A DNA stretch of 64,000 bases. Origin: Johnsonella ignava ATCC 51276 (GTDB lineage Bacteria; Bacillota; Clostridia; Lachnospirales; Lachnospiraceae). The stretch covers positions 213,312-277,311 of the forward strand of contig NZ_JH378831.1 in NCBI RefSeq assembly GCF_000235445.1, in the 5' to 3' direction. The position numbers were made by a program, and so were the translations under genes. Positions 34,979 through 44,609 of the stretch are shown here, piece after piece. How positions within the stretch are numbered: position 1 is the first letter of the stretch; every line of letters starts with the position of its first letter. Below the pieces are notes generated by a model that saw only the letters and a list, made by a program, of their open reading frames with translations, did not search any database and had not been told where the DNA came from.

Positions 34979-35593
34979 TCAAATCTCTCCTGCTGCCAAA
35001 AATATATCATATTCTATATTCTCTTTTTTACCATGCCTGATTATTTCATAATTTGTTAATTTCCAACCTGTATTTTTAAAATAAGTACGGATCTCTTCCT
35101 CTGAAAATCCGTTATGCCCGTCAAAATCCGGAAAATCTTTATGAAATTCAGCCGGAATTGTACAAAAGTCCATAAGATAAAATTTACCTTTCGGCGTGAT
35201 CAATTTTTTTAATAATTTCAGCTCGCTTTCCACATCTGCAATATGGTGAAAAACCCTATGGCTATATATAAAATCATATTTTTCAGTTATATTATCAAGG
35301 AAGCTTTCATCATAAATAAATACATTGTCTGCTGAAAATTCATCCTTGTTCTTAAGAAACTCTTCCCTCATACCAACCGAGCTGTCTACACAGTCTATTT
35401 TATAAAAATGTTTTGAAAGAAGCATAGCCAGTATACCATTTCCTGCACCTATTTCAAGTACTTTTATTTTTGACAGATCCCTTTCTCCTTCTAATCTGTT
35501 TAAAATAATTTCTTTTATCTCCTCACTTGCAGAATTTCTTTTCGGAGTATTCCACTCCTTTGCCACCTTATCAAAATAATTTTCTTTCATCAT
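34979..35593 (-). CDS. class I SAM-dependent methyltransferase
   Basis: The 204-residue protein has the Rossmann-type methyltransferase fold: motif I VLEIGAGNGILAMLLSKHF near residue 46, an acidic strand end IDCVDSS near 70, and YDFIYSHRVFHHIADVESEL near 105. The substrate is unknown; the fold fits the UbiE/small-molecule group. The first ATG has GAAGGG five bases upstream. A perfect CIRCE lies just 5-prime, so it is expected to be induced by heat or protein stress, perhaps with htpG. Confidence 0.85.
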   Translation of the reverse strand: MMKENYFDKVAKEWNTPKRNSASEEIKEIILNRLEGERDLSKIKVLEIGAGNGILAMLLSKHFYKIDCVDSSVGMREEFLKNKDEFSADNVFIYDESFLDNITEKYDFIYSHRVFHHIADVESELKLLKKLITPKGKFYLMDFCTIPAEFHKDFPDFDGHNGFSEEEIRTYFKNTGWKLTNYEIIRHGKKENIEYDIFLAAGEI

Positions 35594-35613
35594 TTATCCC
35601 TTCTATACCAAGA

Positions 35614-35640
35614 AATTAGCACTCATTGTAAATGAGTGCT
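35614..35640. promoter_or_regulatory. CIRCE operator (HrcA binding site)
   Basis: The sequence is TTAGCACTC, nine bases, then GAGTGCTAA, a perfect match to the CIRCE consensus. It lies 21 bp before the methyltransferase start, immediately after the -10 box. Confidence 0.97.
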
Positions 35641-35642
35641 AA

Positions 35643-35671
35643 TTAAATAGTTTTTATTTTTATATTGTACA
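35643..35671 (-). promoter_or_regulatory. sigma-A promoter upstream of the CIRCE
   Basis: On the minus strand TTGTAC (35671-35666), a 17-bp spacer and TATTTA (35648-35643) abut the CIRCE, giving the classical HrcA-repressed layout. Confidence 0.75.
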
Positions 35672-35683
35672 AAGCTTTATCTA

Positions 35684-38600
35684 CTAATCTGTCCTTGCAC
35701 CGTCAGCACCTATACTGTGTCCATCAACCTGTGTATTAACTGAAAGACTTCCGTCAGCATTAAAATGGTAGAATTTTCCGCCTATATTTTCCCATGAAGA
35801 CAGTGCTATATAACCGCCGCCTTTTGCGAAGTACCATTTTCCACCTAAATCAATCCATTTATTTTCGGATATATAGCCTCCATTTTCAGCATAAAACCAG
35901 TTATTTTTATTAAATATCCATTTGTTTTCAGATATATAACCTCCGTCCTCGGCATAGAACCAGCTATCTTTTACCTTTACCCATTTATTTTCTACGAGCT
36001 TTCCGTTTTTGTCAACTACAAACCAGCGAGAATTACTTTTTATCCATGCGGATTTTACAATTTTTCCATCTTTTTTGTAATACCAGCCATTATTATATAT
36101 CCACTCTCCTGCCTCTATCGTTGCAACAATATCTATAATAATGCTTTCCTGTGAATTATCAGGCGAAGTTTTTACATTTGACAATCTGCCGCCTCCGCCG
36201 TTTCCGCCGCTTCCGCTTCTTCCTGAACCTGAGCCGCCTGCATTATTTTTATTTCCGTTATTTCCCTGATTTTTACCCTTATCATTATCGGGAACTATCG
36301 GTTTGTTAGGTTCTTCAGGAGCCGGATTCCCATTTTTATCAGGCTTGGGACTGTCAGGTTTAACATCGCCGGGCTTGTCCGGCTTAGAATTATCAGGCTT
36401 GTCCGGTTTGGGATTATCGGGCTTAGGATTGTCAGGTTTAGGATTATCAGGACTTTGCCCATTTATCTTATTAACCGCATTTTTAATTGCATCATAATAA
36501 ACCATACTGCTTACAGTGGCACCTGAGATTGTATCAATATCCAGCTCTTTGCTGTTTTTTGAAGCTTTGATTTCAGATATATCCTTGCCTATATACCTTA
36601 AAAGTACAGGCTTTGCCATCTCAAGATATCCCTCATTATGCTTCTCATCTTCATCCGGATCATCGGACTGTGTTTTATTGTCCATGACATATGCCAGCTT
36701 TCCGTCCTTTACCCATACTCTGACTTTTATAGTATACGGCTCTATATAATGTGTTTTTGGAACCTCGGCTTCACCGTCATAATATTCACTTCCATATATA
36801 CCGTCAGATTCAAGTCTTGAAAGTGCAAGTTCAAGATTGCCTGCAAGCTGCTTTACCTTTTCATCGGTTATATTTACAATCATAAGATATCTTTTTGCAT
36901 ATGTATAAGCTATATCAACATCTTCCCAAAGAGCCTTATCAAACCCGGAGCTTTTTTTCTCAAGAGCTTCCTTTTTTGCCATCTGCATGCTAAGCTCTAC
37001 CCTGCCCTGTGCAAATTTAAGTGCTGTAACAGCACCCTGCACGGCTGCAACGGAACTCTTTTTATTTTCAAGCACCTTTTTCCCGTAATCAAGGTTCTCT
37101 TCAAAATATTTTTTAAAATCCTTCCCAAGACTTTCTTTATCAACCGTTTCAAGCTTTTCAATTATATCCTTTAACTGTGCTATATCATTTTCATCGGCTG
37201 CTATTTCAGGATCTATAACAAAAGTACCGCTTATATCGTCGGCAAGCTTGTTTATATTTTTCCCGTCCTTAGTATGCAGGACTACTGCATTGCCGTACTC
37301 CTTTATACCCGGATTTCCTACAAATGCCTGTATTTTTATAACCTTAAGTGAATCAGGTATATTCAGCTCTGTAAATTTATTGTTCCCGAATGCCTGTGAG
37401 CCTATCTCTTCAAGTCCTTCAGGCAGAACCACCGTACTAAGTTCATTATCGGCAAATGAAAGTGAATCAACCTTTTTAAGATTATTTCCGTTAAATTTAA
37501 GACTTGTAAGGAAACATTTCCTAAATGCGGCATTTCTTACAACTTCAACAGAACCCGGAAGCTCAAGCTCTTTAATCGGACATTCAAAAAAGCATGCCTG
37601 GTCTATGTATTTAAGCTTATTATTAAATTTAATATCGCTAAGAGTACTGTTTGACATAAACACTCCCATGCCGAGTGTTTCAAGATCCCTTGGCAGCGTA
37701 ACCTCGGTAAGCTCATTGAACTGAAATGCATAATCACCTATTTCAACTACTGTATCGGGGATTTTTACACTCTCTATATCAAAATTTGAATTAAGTGCTC
37801 TAAAAGCATCCTGTTCTATTTTTAAAACCTGCTTTCCTTCCGAATTGAAATCAGGTATTACAAGAGCTTTGTTTTTCTTGATTTTTTTAAATCCGTCAGC
37901 GGAAAATCCGTTAACTGTCTGACCCGTATATTCAAAGTCCTCAACAGTCCATTTTGTATAATCCATATCATCAGGATTTTCCTGTTCTTTAGGATCAATT
38001 ATATAATTTTCCTTATTAGGCAGTTTCTGGGGATTATTGCCCGAAACAGTTCTTAATACCAGCTTTCCGCCATACCCCGCTTTTCCGTGATTTTTTTCAA
38101 ATGCCTGAATACCTATTTCCTTTAATGAATCCGGTATATTTATCTCTTCAAGACGGTTTTCACCAAAGGCAAATCTATCTATACTTACAATATCACCCTT
38201 AAATACAAGTTTCGCAAGTCTGTTGCCTCTAAAACATGATATAGGTATATAAGTAATGTTTGCAGGTATTTCAACACTGTCTATTCTGTTTCTGAAAAAT
38301 GCACCCATTTCAATTGATTTTAATGTAGATGGAAGCTTAAGTTCACCCTCTATACTGTTAAAAGCAAATGACATTGAACCTATGTAAACATAGCCTTCAG
38401 GTATTGAAACACCCGTAATTCCCCTTATGCCGAAGCTTCCGGTAAAAGCACGGTTTGCAACCGCTTCTATCTTCTTTCCTGCGGCATCGCTTTCCGGCAG
38501 TTCAATCATTTTATTTGTCTTATATTTTTCCTTGCCCGAATCGCTAAGACCTGTAACCGCATATAAATCCGTATTTGCATTATCAATGTTAACTGATATG

Positions 38601-40201
38601 GAGTCGTAGGTAAAATCCCCTTTAAGCCATTTTTCCGAATCTTTCGGTTTTTCCGGTTTAGACGGTACGCCTCCCCTAACTTCAAGTTTTACATAATCAC
38701 TTTGGTTATTAATTGATTTAAGTTTTTCCTGTGATGAAACATAGCCTGTTACAGTTTCTCCATCTTGTCTGTAAAAAGCCATCTCACCTATACTTTCAAG
38801 GCTGTCGGGAAGTTCAATTTCTTTTACTGAAGCCTCCCAAAAAGCCATATCACAGATTTTTGTATAGCCCTGCGGAACTACTATTTTGTCAACTTCAGGC
38901 ACATCATTCTGAAATGCATACTCTCCTATCTGGGTTATGGCTTTTGAATCGGAATCTTTTGCAGGAAGTTTCAGTACGGTACCTTTTCCCAGTTTATCAA
39001 GTTTTTTACTTCCTGCTGCTGAAAAACCTGTCAATATGCCGTCTTTCACAGTAAAATCCTTTATTGTATATTCAAGATTTTCTGCCGAAGGATCTACTAT
39101 AAAATTCCCTCTGTTTACAAGATTATTAGGATTATCTTTATTTTTAGTCCATAATATCACTTTCTTTTCTGAAGGTATTTCAGGATTTTCAAGACCTGGA
39201 TTGTCATCAAATGCACTGTCATATATACCTTTAATCCCGTCTTCTATATTCTTCAATGAAAGCGGTATATTAAGTTCCGTTATTTGATTGCCTTTAAAAG
39301 CTCTTTCAAATATATGTTTTGTATTGTCTCCGAAAATAATATTCGTTATCTGATTGTTCATGAAAGCTTCCGGTCCTATGCTTTCACAGCTTTGAGGAAA
39401 TTCAATACTTTTAATGTTATTGTTTTTAAACGCTCCCTTTGCAGCATATTTAAATGTTGACGGAAGATTCAATTCTTCTATCTGATTATTTAAAAATGCA
39501 TAACTGTTGGCATAAATCACACCTTCTTCAAGTGTAAGCGTTTTAATTGCATTATTTTCAAAAGCACTGTCCTGTATATGTGTATAATTGCCGGGAACTG
39601 TAAGCTCCTCAATCCCAAGTCCCTTAAAAGCATTTTCATTTACCCACAGCGGAATTTTACCATTTGAATCCTTATCCGGAAGTATAAGATTTTTATTGCT
39701 CTCTATCTTTTCTTTTCCACTGTCTGAAAGCCCTGTAATGCCATAGTAAACATCAGGATATCCATCATCATCTTCAGTTCCCGGAACAGGTATCTCAGCA
39801 TAACTGAAATCTACGGCTACCCATTCATTTACATTAATTTCATCTTCACGCTTAATTGTAAGATCTGCAAGATTATCAGAAACGGACTCATCTTCAGTAT
39901 TTTCTTTTAAAGAAGCAAAATCCGATTCTTTTTCTACCGCTTCAGTAGGGATATTCTCAGTCTTGATGCTGCCTTCTGAAATCGTCTTTGTATCTGCGGT
40001 ATCGCCCTGTGAATTTAATAAATTACGTTCATCACTTTGCTCATACGCCAGTGCAGAACCTACCGGACCGAATGCCAGTATAAATGCCAGAACAAAACAT
40101 GCCAAGCCCTTATATCTGCGTTTTTTTAATTTTCTGCAGTCTTTGCGGTTTAATGCACTCCAATTAAATTTCTTTTTAAAACTATCATCTGAACTTTTCA
40201 T
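35684..40201 (-). CDS. secreted BspA-like LRR protein with FMN-binding domain and choline-binding-like repeats
   Basis: The 1505-residue protein has a long signal peptide (about 1-52, ending VGSALAYEQ) and four repeated modules (about 105-1005), each starting W...DF.Y and followed by LRR_5 repeats. A helical FIVAR-like stretch (about 1010-1080) leads to an FMN-binding domain (about 1136-1243) with the covalent-flavin motif DTISGATVSSM; its Thr codon is 36515-36517. Next come Pro-Lys-Pro-Asp repeats, a Gly/Ser linker and about six cell-wall-binding repeats (W....WFYAE.GGYISENKW) to the end. It is probably wall-attached without sortase and flavinylated by an ApbE-type enzyme elsewhere. Confidence 0.88.
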   Translation of the reverse strand: MKSSDDSFKKKFNWSALNRKDCRKLKKRRYKGLACFVLAFILAFGPVGSALAYEQSDERNLLNSQGDTADTKTISEGSIKTENIPTEAVEKESDFASLKENTEDESVSDNLADLTIKREDEINVNEWVAVDFSYAEIPVPGTEDDDGYPDVYYGITGLSDSGKEKIESNKNLILPDKDSNGKIPLWVNENAFKGLGIEELTVPGNYTHIQDSAFENNAIKTLTLEEGVIYANSYAFLNNQIEELNLPSTFKYAAKGAFKNNNIKSIEFPQSCESIGPEAFMNNQITNIIFGDNTKHIFERAFKGNQITELNIPLSLKNIEDGIKGIYDSAFDDNPGLENPEIPSEKKVILWTKNKDNPNNLVNRGNFIVDPSAENLEYTIKDFTVKDGILTGFSAAGSKKLDKLGKGTVLKLPAKDSDSKAITQIGEYAFQNDVPEVDKIVVPQGYTKICDMAFWEASVKEIELPDSLESIGEMAFYRQDGETVTGYVSSQEKLKSINNQSDYVKLEVRGGVPSKPEKPKDSEKWLKGDFTYDSISVNIDNANTDLYAVTGLSDSGKEKYKTNKMIELPESDAAGKKIEAVANRAFTGSFGIRGITGVSIPEGYVYIGSMSFAFNSIEGELKLPSTLKSIEMGAFFRNRIDSVEIPANITYIPISCFRGNRLAKLVFKGDIVSIDRFAFGENRLEEINIPDSLKEIGIQAFEKNHGKAGYGGKLVLRTVSGNNPQKLPNKENYIIDPKEQENPDDMDYTKWTVEDFEYTGQTVNGFSADGFKKIKKNKALVIPDFNSEGKQVLKIEQDAFRALNSNFDIESVKIPDTVVEIGDYAFQFNELTEVTLPRDLETLGMGVFMSNSTLSDIKFNNKLKYIDQACFFECPIKELELPGSVEVVRNAAFRKCFLTSLKFNGNNLKKVDSLSFADNELSTVVLPEGLEEIGSQAFGNNKFTELNIPDSLKVIKIQAFVGNPGIKEYGNAVVLHTKDGKNINKLADDISGTFVIDPEIAADENDIAQLKDIIEKLETVDKESLGKDFKKYFEENLDYGKKVLENKKSSVAAVQGAVTALKFAQGRVELSMQMAKKEALEKKSSGFDKALWEDVDIAYTYAKRYLMIVNITDEKVKQLAGNLELALSRLESDGIYGSEYYDGEAEVPKTHYIEPYTIKVRVWVKDGKLAYVMDNKTQSDDPDEDEKHNEGYLEMAKPVLLRYIGKDISEIKASKNSKELDIDTISGATVSSMVYYDAIKNAVNKINGQSPDNPKPDNPKPDNPKPDKPDNSKPDKPGDVKPDSPKPDKNGNPAPEEPNKPIVPDNDKGKNQGNNGNKNNAGGSGSGRSGSGGNGGGGRLSNVKTSPDNSQESIIIDIVATIEAGEWIYNNGWYYKKDGKIVKSAWIKSNSRWFVVDKNGKLVENKWVKVKDSWFYAEDGGYISENKWIFNKNNWFYAENGGYISENKWIDLGGKWYFAKGGGYIALSSWENIGGKFYHFNADGSLSVNTQVDGHSIGADGARTD
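36300..36460 (-). repeat. in-gene Pro-Lys-Pro-Asp coding repeat
   Basis: Short tandem units (NPKPD and variants such as KPDNS, KPGDV) encode an extended spacer between the FMN domain and the wall-binding repeats. The nine- to fifteen-base period is prone to length change. Confidence 0.8.
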
Positions 40202-40279
40202 AGAACCCTCCTTTTAAGATTTTCCATAAAATAAATAAAAAATGTATTTTCCCCCCACATCATCTATTATTATTATATA

Positions 40280-40308
40280 ATAGTATGTTAGTGTTTGCTA
40301 ACTGTCAA
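40280..40308 (-). promoter_or_regulatory. promoter of the LRR-FMN protein with an operator in the spacer
   Basis: On the minus strand TTGACA (40308-40303), a 17-bp spacer and TACTAT (40285-40280) lie 79 bp before the start. The inverted repeat GTTAG-six-CTAAC (40287-40302) fills almost the whole spacer, where a bound repressor would block RNA polymerase. Confidence 0.7.
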
Positions 40309-40417
40309 GTGGTTTTATCAACTTTTTTCACTAAAAATTATATATATTTTAAAAAATCTTTTACATCGGTTTTATATTTTTAACATTAATTGCATATACA
40401 ATATTATATAAAAAACA

Positions 40418-40474
40418 GGAGCCGACATTTGCAAAGACCGTATAAGTAATCGATCTGAGCTTTTGTCAGCCCCT
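40418..40474 (-). terminator. terminator of the pyruvate:ferredoxin oxidoreductase gene
   Basis: On the minus strand AGGGGCTGACA pairs with TGTCGGCTCCT (two G-T pairs) around a 35-base loop, followed by GTTTTTTATAT. Confidence 0.65.
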
Positions 40475-40599
40475 ATTTTAAATTAAGTATTTTTTATATA
40501 TGCAAATTATTTGTTTTTACAGGCAACAAAGCCATATAACAAACTTAACTGCAATACCGCCTCTGTTATATAACTATAACGGCAACAGTATTAATACCT

Positions 40600-43500
40600 T
40601 TATGAGTATAAGTCCACAAGCTTCTCAAGATAAGCAAATCTCTCTTTTGCATTATCCTCGTTCTGTTTAAAGAGTCTTTCAGCCCTTGCAGGATCTTTAA
40701 GTGCAAGTGAAGCATAACGCACCTCACCTTTAAGAAATTCCTGATAATCTCCCGTAGGAGCCTTTGAATCAAGTGTAAACTTCTTCTGTGCAGCAGGATT
40801 AAATCTGAAATTATGCCAATATCCCGCTTCAACTGCAAGCTTCTCCTCAGTCATCGCTTTGCCCATGCCCTTTTTAATACCATGTGCTATACATGGAGCA
40901 TATGCAATTATAAGCGAAGGTCCGGGATATGCCTCAGCTTCCGATATGGCTTTAACAGTCTGTGCATAATCAGCACCCATAGCAATCTGTGCAACATATA
41001 CGTAGCCATAGCTCATAGCTATACTTGCAAGATCCTTTTTCTTTACACATCCTTGCCGCCTGCGGCAAACTGTGCTATTGCACCTGTTTTAGTTGATTTT
41101 GAGGACTGTCCGCCTGTATTTGAATAAACTTCGGTATCAAATACAAATATATTTACATCACGACCGCTTGCTATAACATGGTCAAGACCTCCAAAACCTA
41201 TATCATATGCCCAACCGTCGCCTCCAAATATCCACTGGCTTTTCTTGGCAAGCATATCCTGATTTTCAAGAAGATCCTTTACAAGAGGATTGTCTATACC
41301 GCTTATTGCTTTTACAAGTTTTTCAGATGCCGCACCATTTTCAGCACCTACAAGGAATGTATCAAGATAATTGCGGCAGGCTTCCTTTACTTCCTCCGAA
41401 ACATCCTCAGTCATAAGCTTTTCAACCTTTGATTTAAGCCCCTGCCTCATAGCATCATGAGCAAGAGACATACCGAATCCAAATTCGGCATTATCTTCAA
41501 AAAGTGAGTTTGACCATGCCGGACCTTTTCCGTTATCTTTTACAGTATAAGGTGTTGACGGTGAAGAATTGCCCCATATTGAAGAACATCCTGTAGCATT
41601 GGCAATATACATCCTGTCGCCGAAAAGCTGTGTTATAAGTTTTGCATACGGTGTTTCACCACAGCCTGCACATGCTCCTGAGTACTCAAGAAGCGGCTTT
41701 TTAAACTGTGAACCCTTAACCGTTGTCTCCTTAAATTTAGATATTACATCAGGTTTTTCAGGCAGTTTAACCGTATAATCAAAGAACCTCTGAGTATCTT
41801 CATTCTCTGCCATATTTTTCATAACAAGTGCTTTCTTTTGCTCTCCGGTCTCCTTATCTTTTTTACCCGGACATACATTTGCACATGAGCTGCATCCCGT
41901 ACAGTCAAGTGCGGAAACCGTTACGGCAAATTTATACCCCGGCATACCGTTAAGAGCAAGACTTTGCATTCCTTCCGGTGAGTTTTTAGCTTCATCATCG
42001 GTAAGTGCAACAGTCCTTATAACTGCATGGGGACATACATAAGAACAAAAACCGCATTGTATACAGTTATCACTATCCCATACAGGTATATTTACTGCAA
42101 TACCTCTCTTTTCAAATGCGGCGGTACCGCTAGGTGAAGTTCCGTCTATATAATCGGCAAATGCGGAAACAGGAAGACTGTTGCCCTCATGTGCATTTAC
42201 AGCAGCCTGTATATTATTTACAAAGTCAATTACTTCTTTCCTGCCATCAGTTGCAGGTCTAAAATCAAGACCTTCATCTTTGCAGTCTTTCCAATGCTCA
42301 GGTACATTTACCTTTACAACCTTCTTTGCACCTGCGTCTATTGCCGCCCAGTTCTTCTTTACAACATCCTCACCCTTACGACCATAGGTTTTTTGTGCTG
42401 CCTGCTTCATAAGGTCAATTGCCTTTTCCTCGGGAATTATCTTTGCAATCTGGAAAAAAGCGGACTGAAGTATGGTATTAATCCTTGTAGCTCCCATTCC
42501 GGTCTCTACACCTATCTTAACACCGTCAATTGTATAAAAGTTAATATTATGATCGGCTATATACTTTTTAACCTGTCCGGGAAGCTTATTTTCAAGTTCC
42601 TTTTCATCCCAGGGGCAGTTAAGAAGGAAACTTCCTCCGTCAACAAGCTCCTGAACCATGTTAAATTTCCTTATATATGCAGGATTATGGCATGCCACAA
42701 AATTCGCTTTACTTATAAGATAAGTTGATTTTATAGGCTTATGTCCGAATCTAAGATGTGAAACCGTAACACCGCCTGATTTTTTTGAATCATAATCAAA
42801 GTACGCCTGTGCATACATGTCGGTGTTATCACCTATAATTTTTATCGAGTTTTTATTTGCACCTACCGTACCGTCAGCACCAAGTCCCCAGAACTTACAG
42901 TTTTTTGTACCCTCCGGTGTAGTGATAAGAGGCTTGCCCGTTTCAAGAGACAGATGGGTTACATCATCAACTATGCCCACTGTAAATCTTTTTTTCTCAG
43001 TGTTTTTAAACACTGCAACCATCTGTGCAGGTGTTGTGTCCTTTGAGCTGAGTCCGTAACGTCCTGAAAATACCTGAACATTATGAAATTTAGTATCTCT
43101 TAAAGCTGCAACTACATCAAGATAAAGCGGCTCTCCAAGTGCTCCGGGTTCTTTTGTTCTGTCAAGTACCTGAATTCTCTTAACGCTATCCGGTATAGCA
43201 TCTATAAACGCCTGTACATTAAAAGGTCTGTAAAGTCTTACTTTAACTACTCCAACCTTTTCTCCATTAGCTATAAGATAATCTATTGTTTCTTCTATTG
43301 TGTCATTAACAGAACCCATAGCAACTATGATTGTCTCGGCATCAGGTGAACCGTGATAATTAAACAGTTTATAATCTGTACCTATCTTGGCATTTATCTT
43401 ATCCATATATTCCTGCACTATCGCCGGAAGTGCATCATAATAAGGATTACATGCCTCTCTCGCCTGGAAGAAAACATCAGGATTTTGTGCTGAGCCTCTT

Positions 43501-44147
43501 TGAACCGGATGCTCCGGATTAAGAGCATGTCTTCTAAATGCGTTTACTGCATCAAAATCTGTCATCTCTTTAAGATCTGCATAATCCCAAGCCTCAATTT
43601 TCTGAATCTCATGTGAAGTTCTAAATCCGTCAAAAAAATTTATAAAAGGTATCTTGCCTTTAATAGCTGCAAGATGTGCTACCGGGGTAAGATCCATAAC
43701 TTCCTGTACTGATGAGCTGCAAAGCATCGCGCATCCTGTTTGACGACAGGCATATACATCCGAATGATCTCCAAATATACTGAGCGCATGTGTTGCAACC
43801 GTTCTTGCAGATACATTAAATACACCCGGGAGAAGCTCTCCCGCTATTTTATAGAGATTAGGGAGCATGAGCAAAAGTCCCTGTGAAGCTGTATAAGTTG
43901 TTGTAAGTGCACCTGCTGCCAATGAACCGTGTACCGCACCCGCAGCACCTGCCTCTGACTGCATCTCCGTTACTTTTACCGTTTGACCGAAGATATTTTC
44001 CCTTCCTTCGGTCGCCCATTCATCAGTATGTTCAGCCATAACTGATGATGGAGTTATAGGATAAATAGCCGCAACATCAGTAAATGCGTATGATGCGTGA
44101 GCAGCGGCCTGATTTCCATCCATGGTTTTCATTTTTCTATTAGCCAT
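40600..44147 (-). pseudogene. nifJ: pyruvate:ferredoxin oxidoreductase, frameshifted near the C-terminus
   Basis: This converts pyruvate and CoA to acetyl-CoA, CO2 and reduced ferredoxin. The main frame (41043-44147, 1034 residues) has the N-domain YPITPSSVMAEHTDEW, the [4Fe-4S] motifs CIQCGFCSYVCP and CTGCSSCANVCP, a cluster Cys pair CAGCGETPY and the TPP motif GDGWAYDIGFGGLDH. It stops at 41043 after AAGGKDV. The expected continuation (KKKDLASIAMSYGYVYVAQI) is in another frame to 40600, about 147 codons. One lost base near 41036-41046 explains it; a sequence error is possible because the enzyme is usually essential. Confidence 0.85.
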
Positions 44148-44203
44148 ATTTACACCTCCTACTTACATGTTAGCATTTTAAAAAAAATAAAATCCTTACT
44201 TTA

Positions 44204-44231
44204 ATTATAATCATTAGATAAAAAAAAGCAA
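44204..44231 (-). promoter_or_regulatory. promoter of the pyruvate:ferredoxin oxidoreductase gene
   Basis: On the minus strand TTGCTT (44231-44226), a 16-bp spacer and a consensus TATAAT (44209-44204) lie about 57 bp before the start, which follows GGAGGTG. Confidence 0.7.
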
Positions 44232-44516
44232 TTGATAAAAGATATCTATTGTGTATTATTCTAAGAACAATCCGTATTATACAGTTTTAATAAAAATTAG
44301 TAACATTGGTTAATTTTATTATTTTTATATTCATATCTATATTTTTATACAAAATATATACTTTAAATTTACTTTATTAATATTAATTCATATATTTTTA
44401 CCAAATTATATATTTATAAATAAAAATATACTCCCGAATTTTTCTAAGGCATACATAACTGTTTAAATCTAAATAAAATACAGCAATAATGATATCTGCC
44501 TTTTGGTTATGTAAAA
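44232..44516. other. intergenic, AT-rich
   Basis: No gene or clear site is seen between the pyruvate:ferredoxin oxidoreductase promoter and the terminator of the VanW gene. Confidence 0.5.
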
Positions 44517-44557
44517 AAGCGATCCGGTCAATTTAATTAAACTGACCAAACCGCTTT
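44517..44557 (-). terminator. terminator of the VanW protein gene
   Basis: On the minus strand AGCGGTTTGGTCAGTT pairs imperfectly with AAATTGACCGGATCGCT and is followed by TTTTTT, about 50 bp after the stop. Confidence 0.75.
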
Positions 44558-44609
44558 TTATTATACAATATTAATCTCAATACAACTTATATACACATCA
44601 TACCGGTTT

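Noticed and set aside
36300..36460. CRISPR-like array
   Set aside because: The short repeats are coding for Pro-Lys-Pro-Asp units without spacers. No array or cas gene is seen anywhere in the window.
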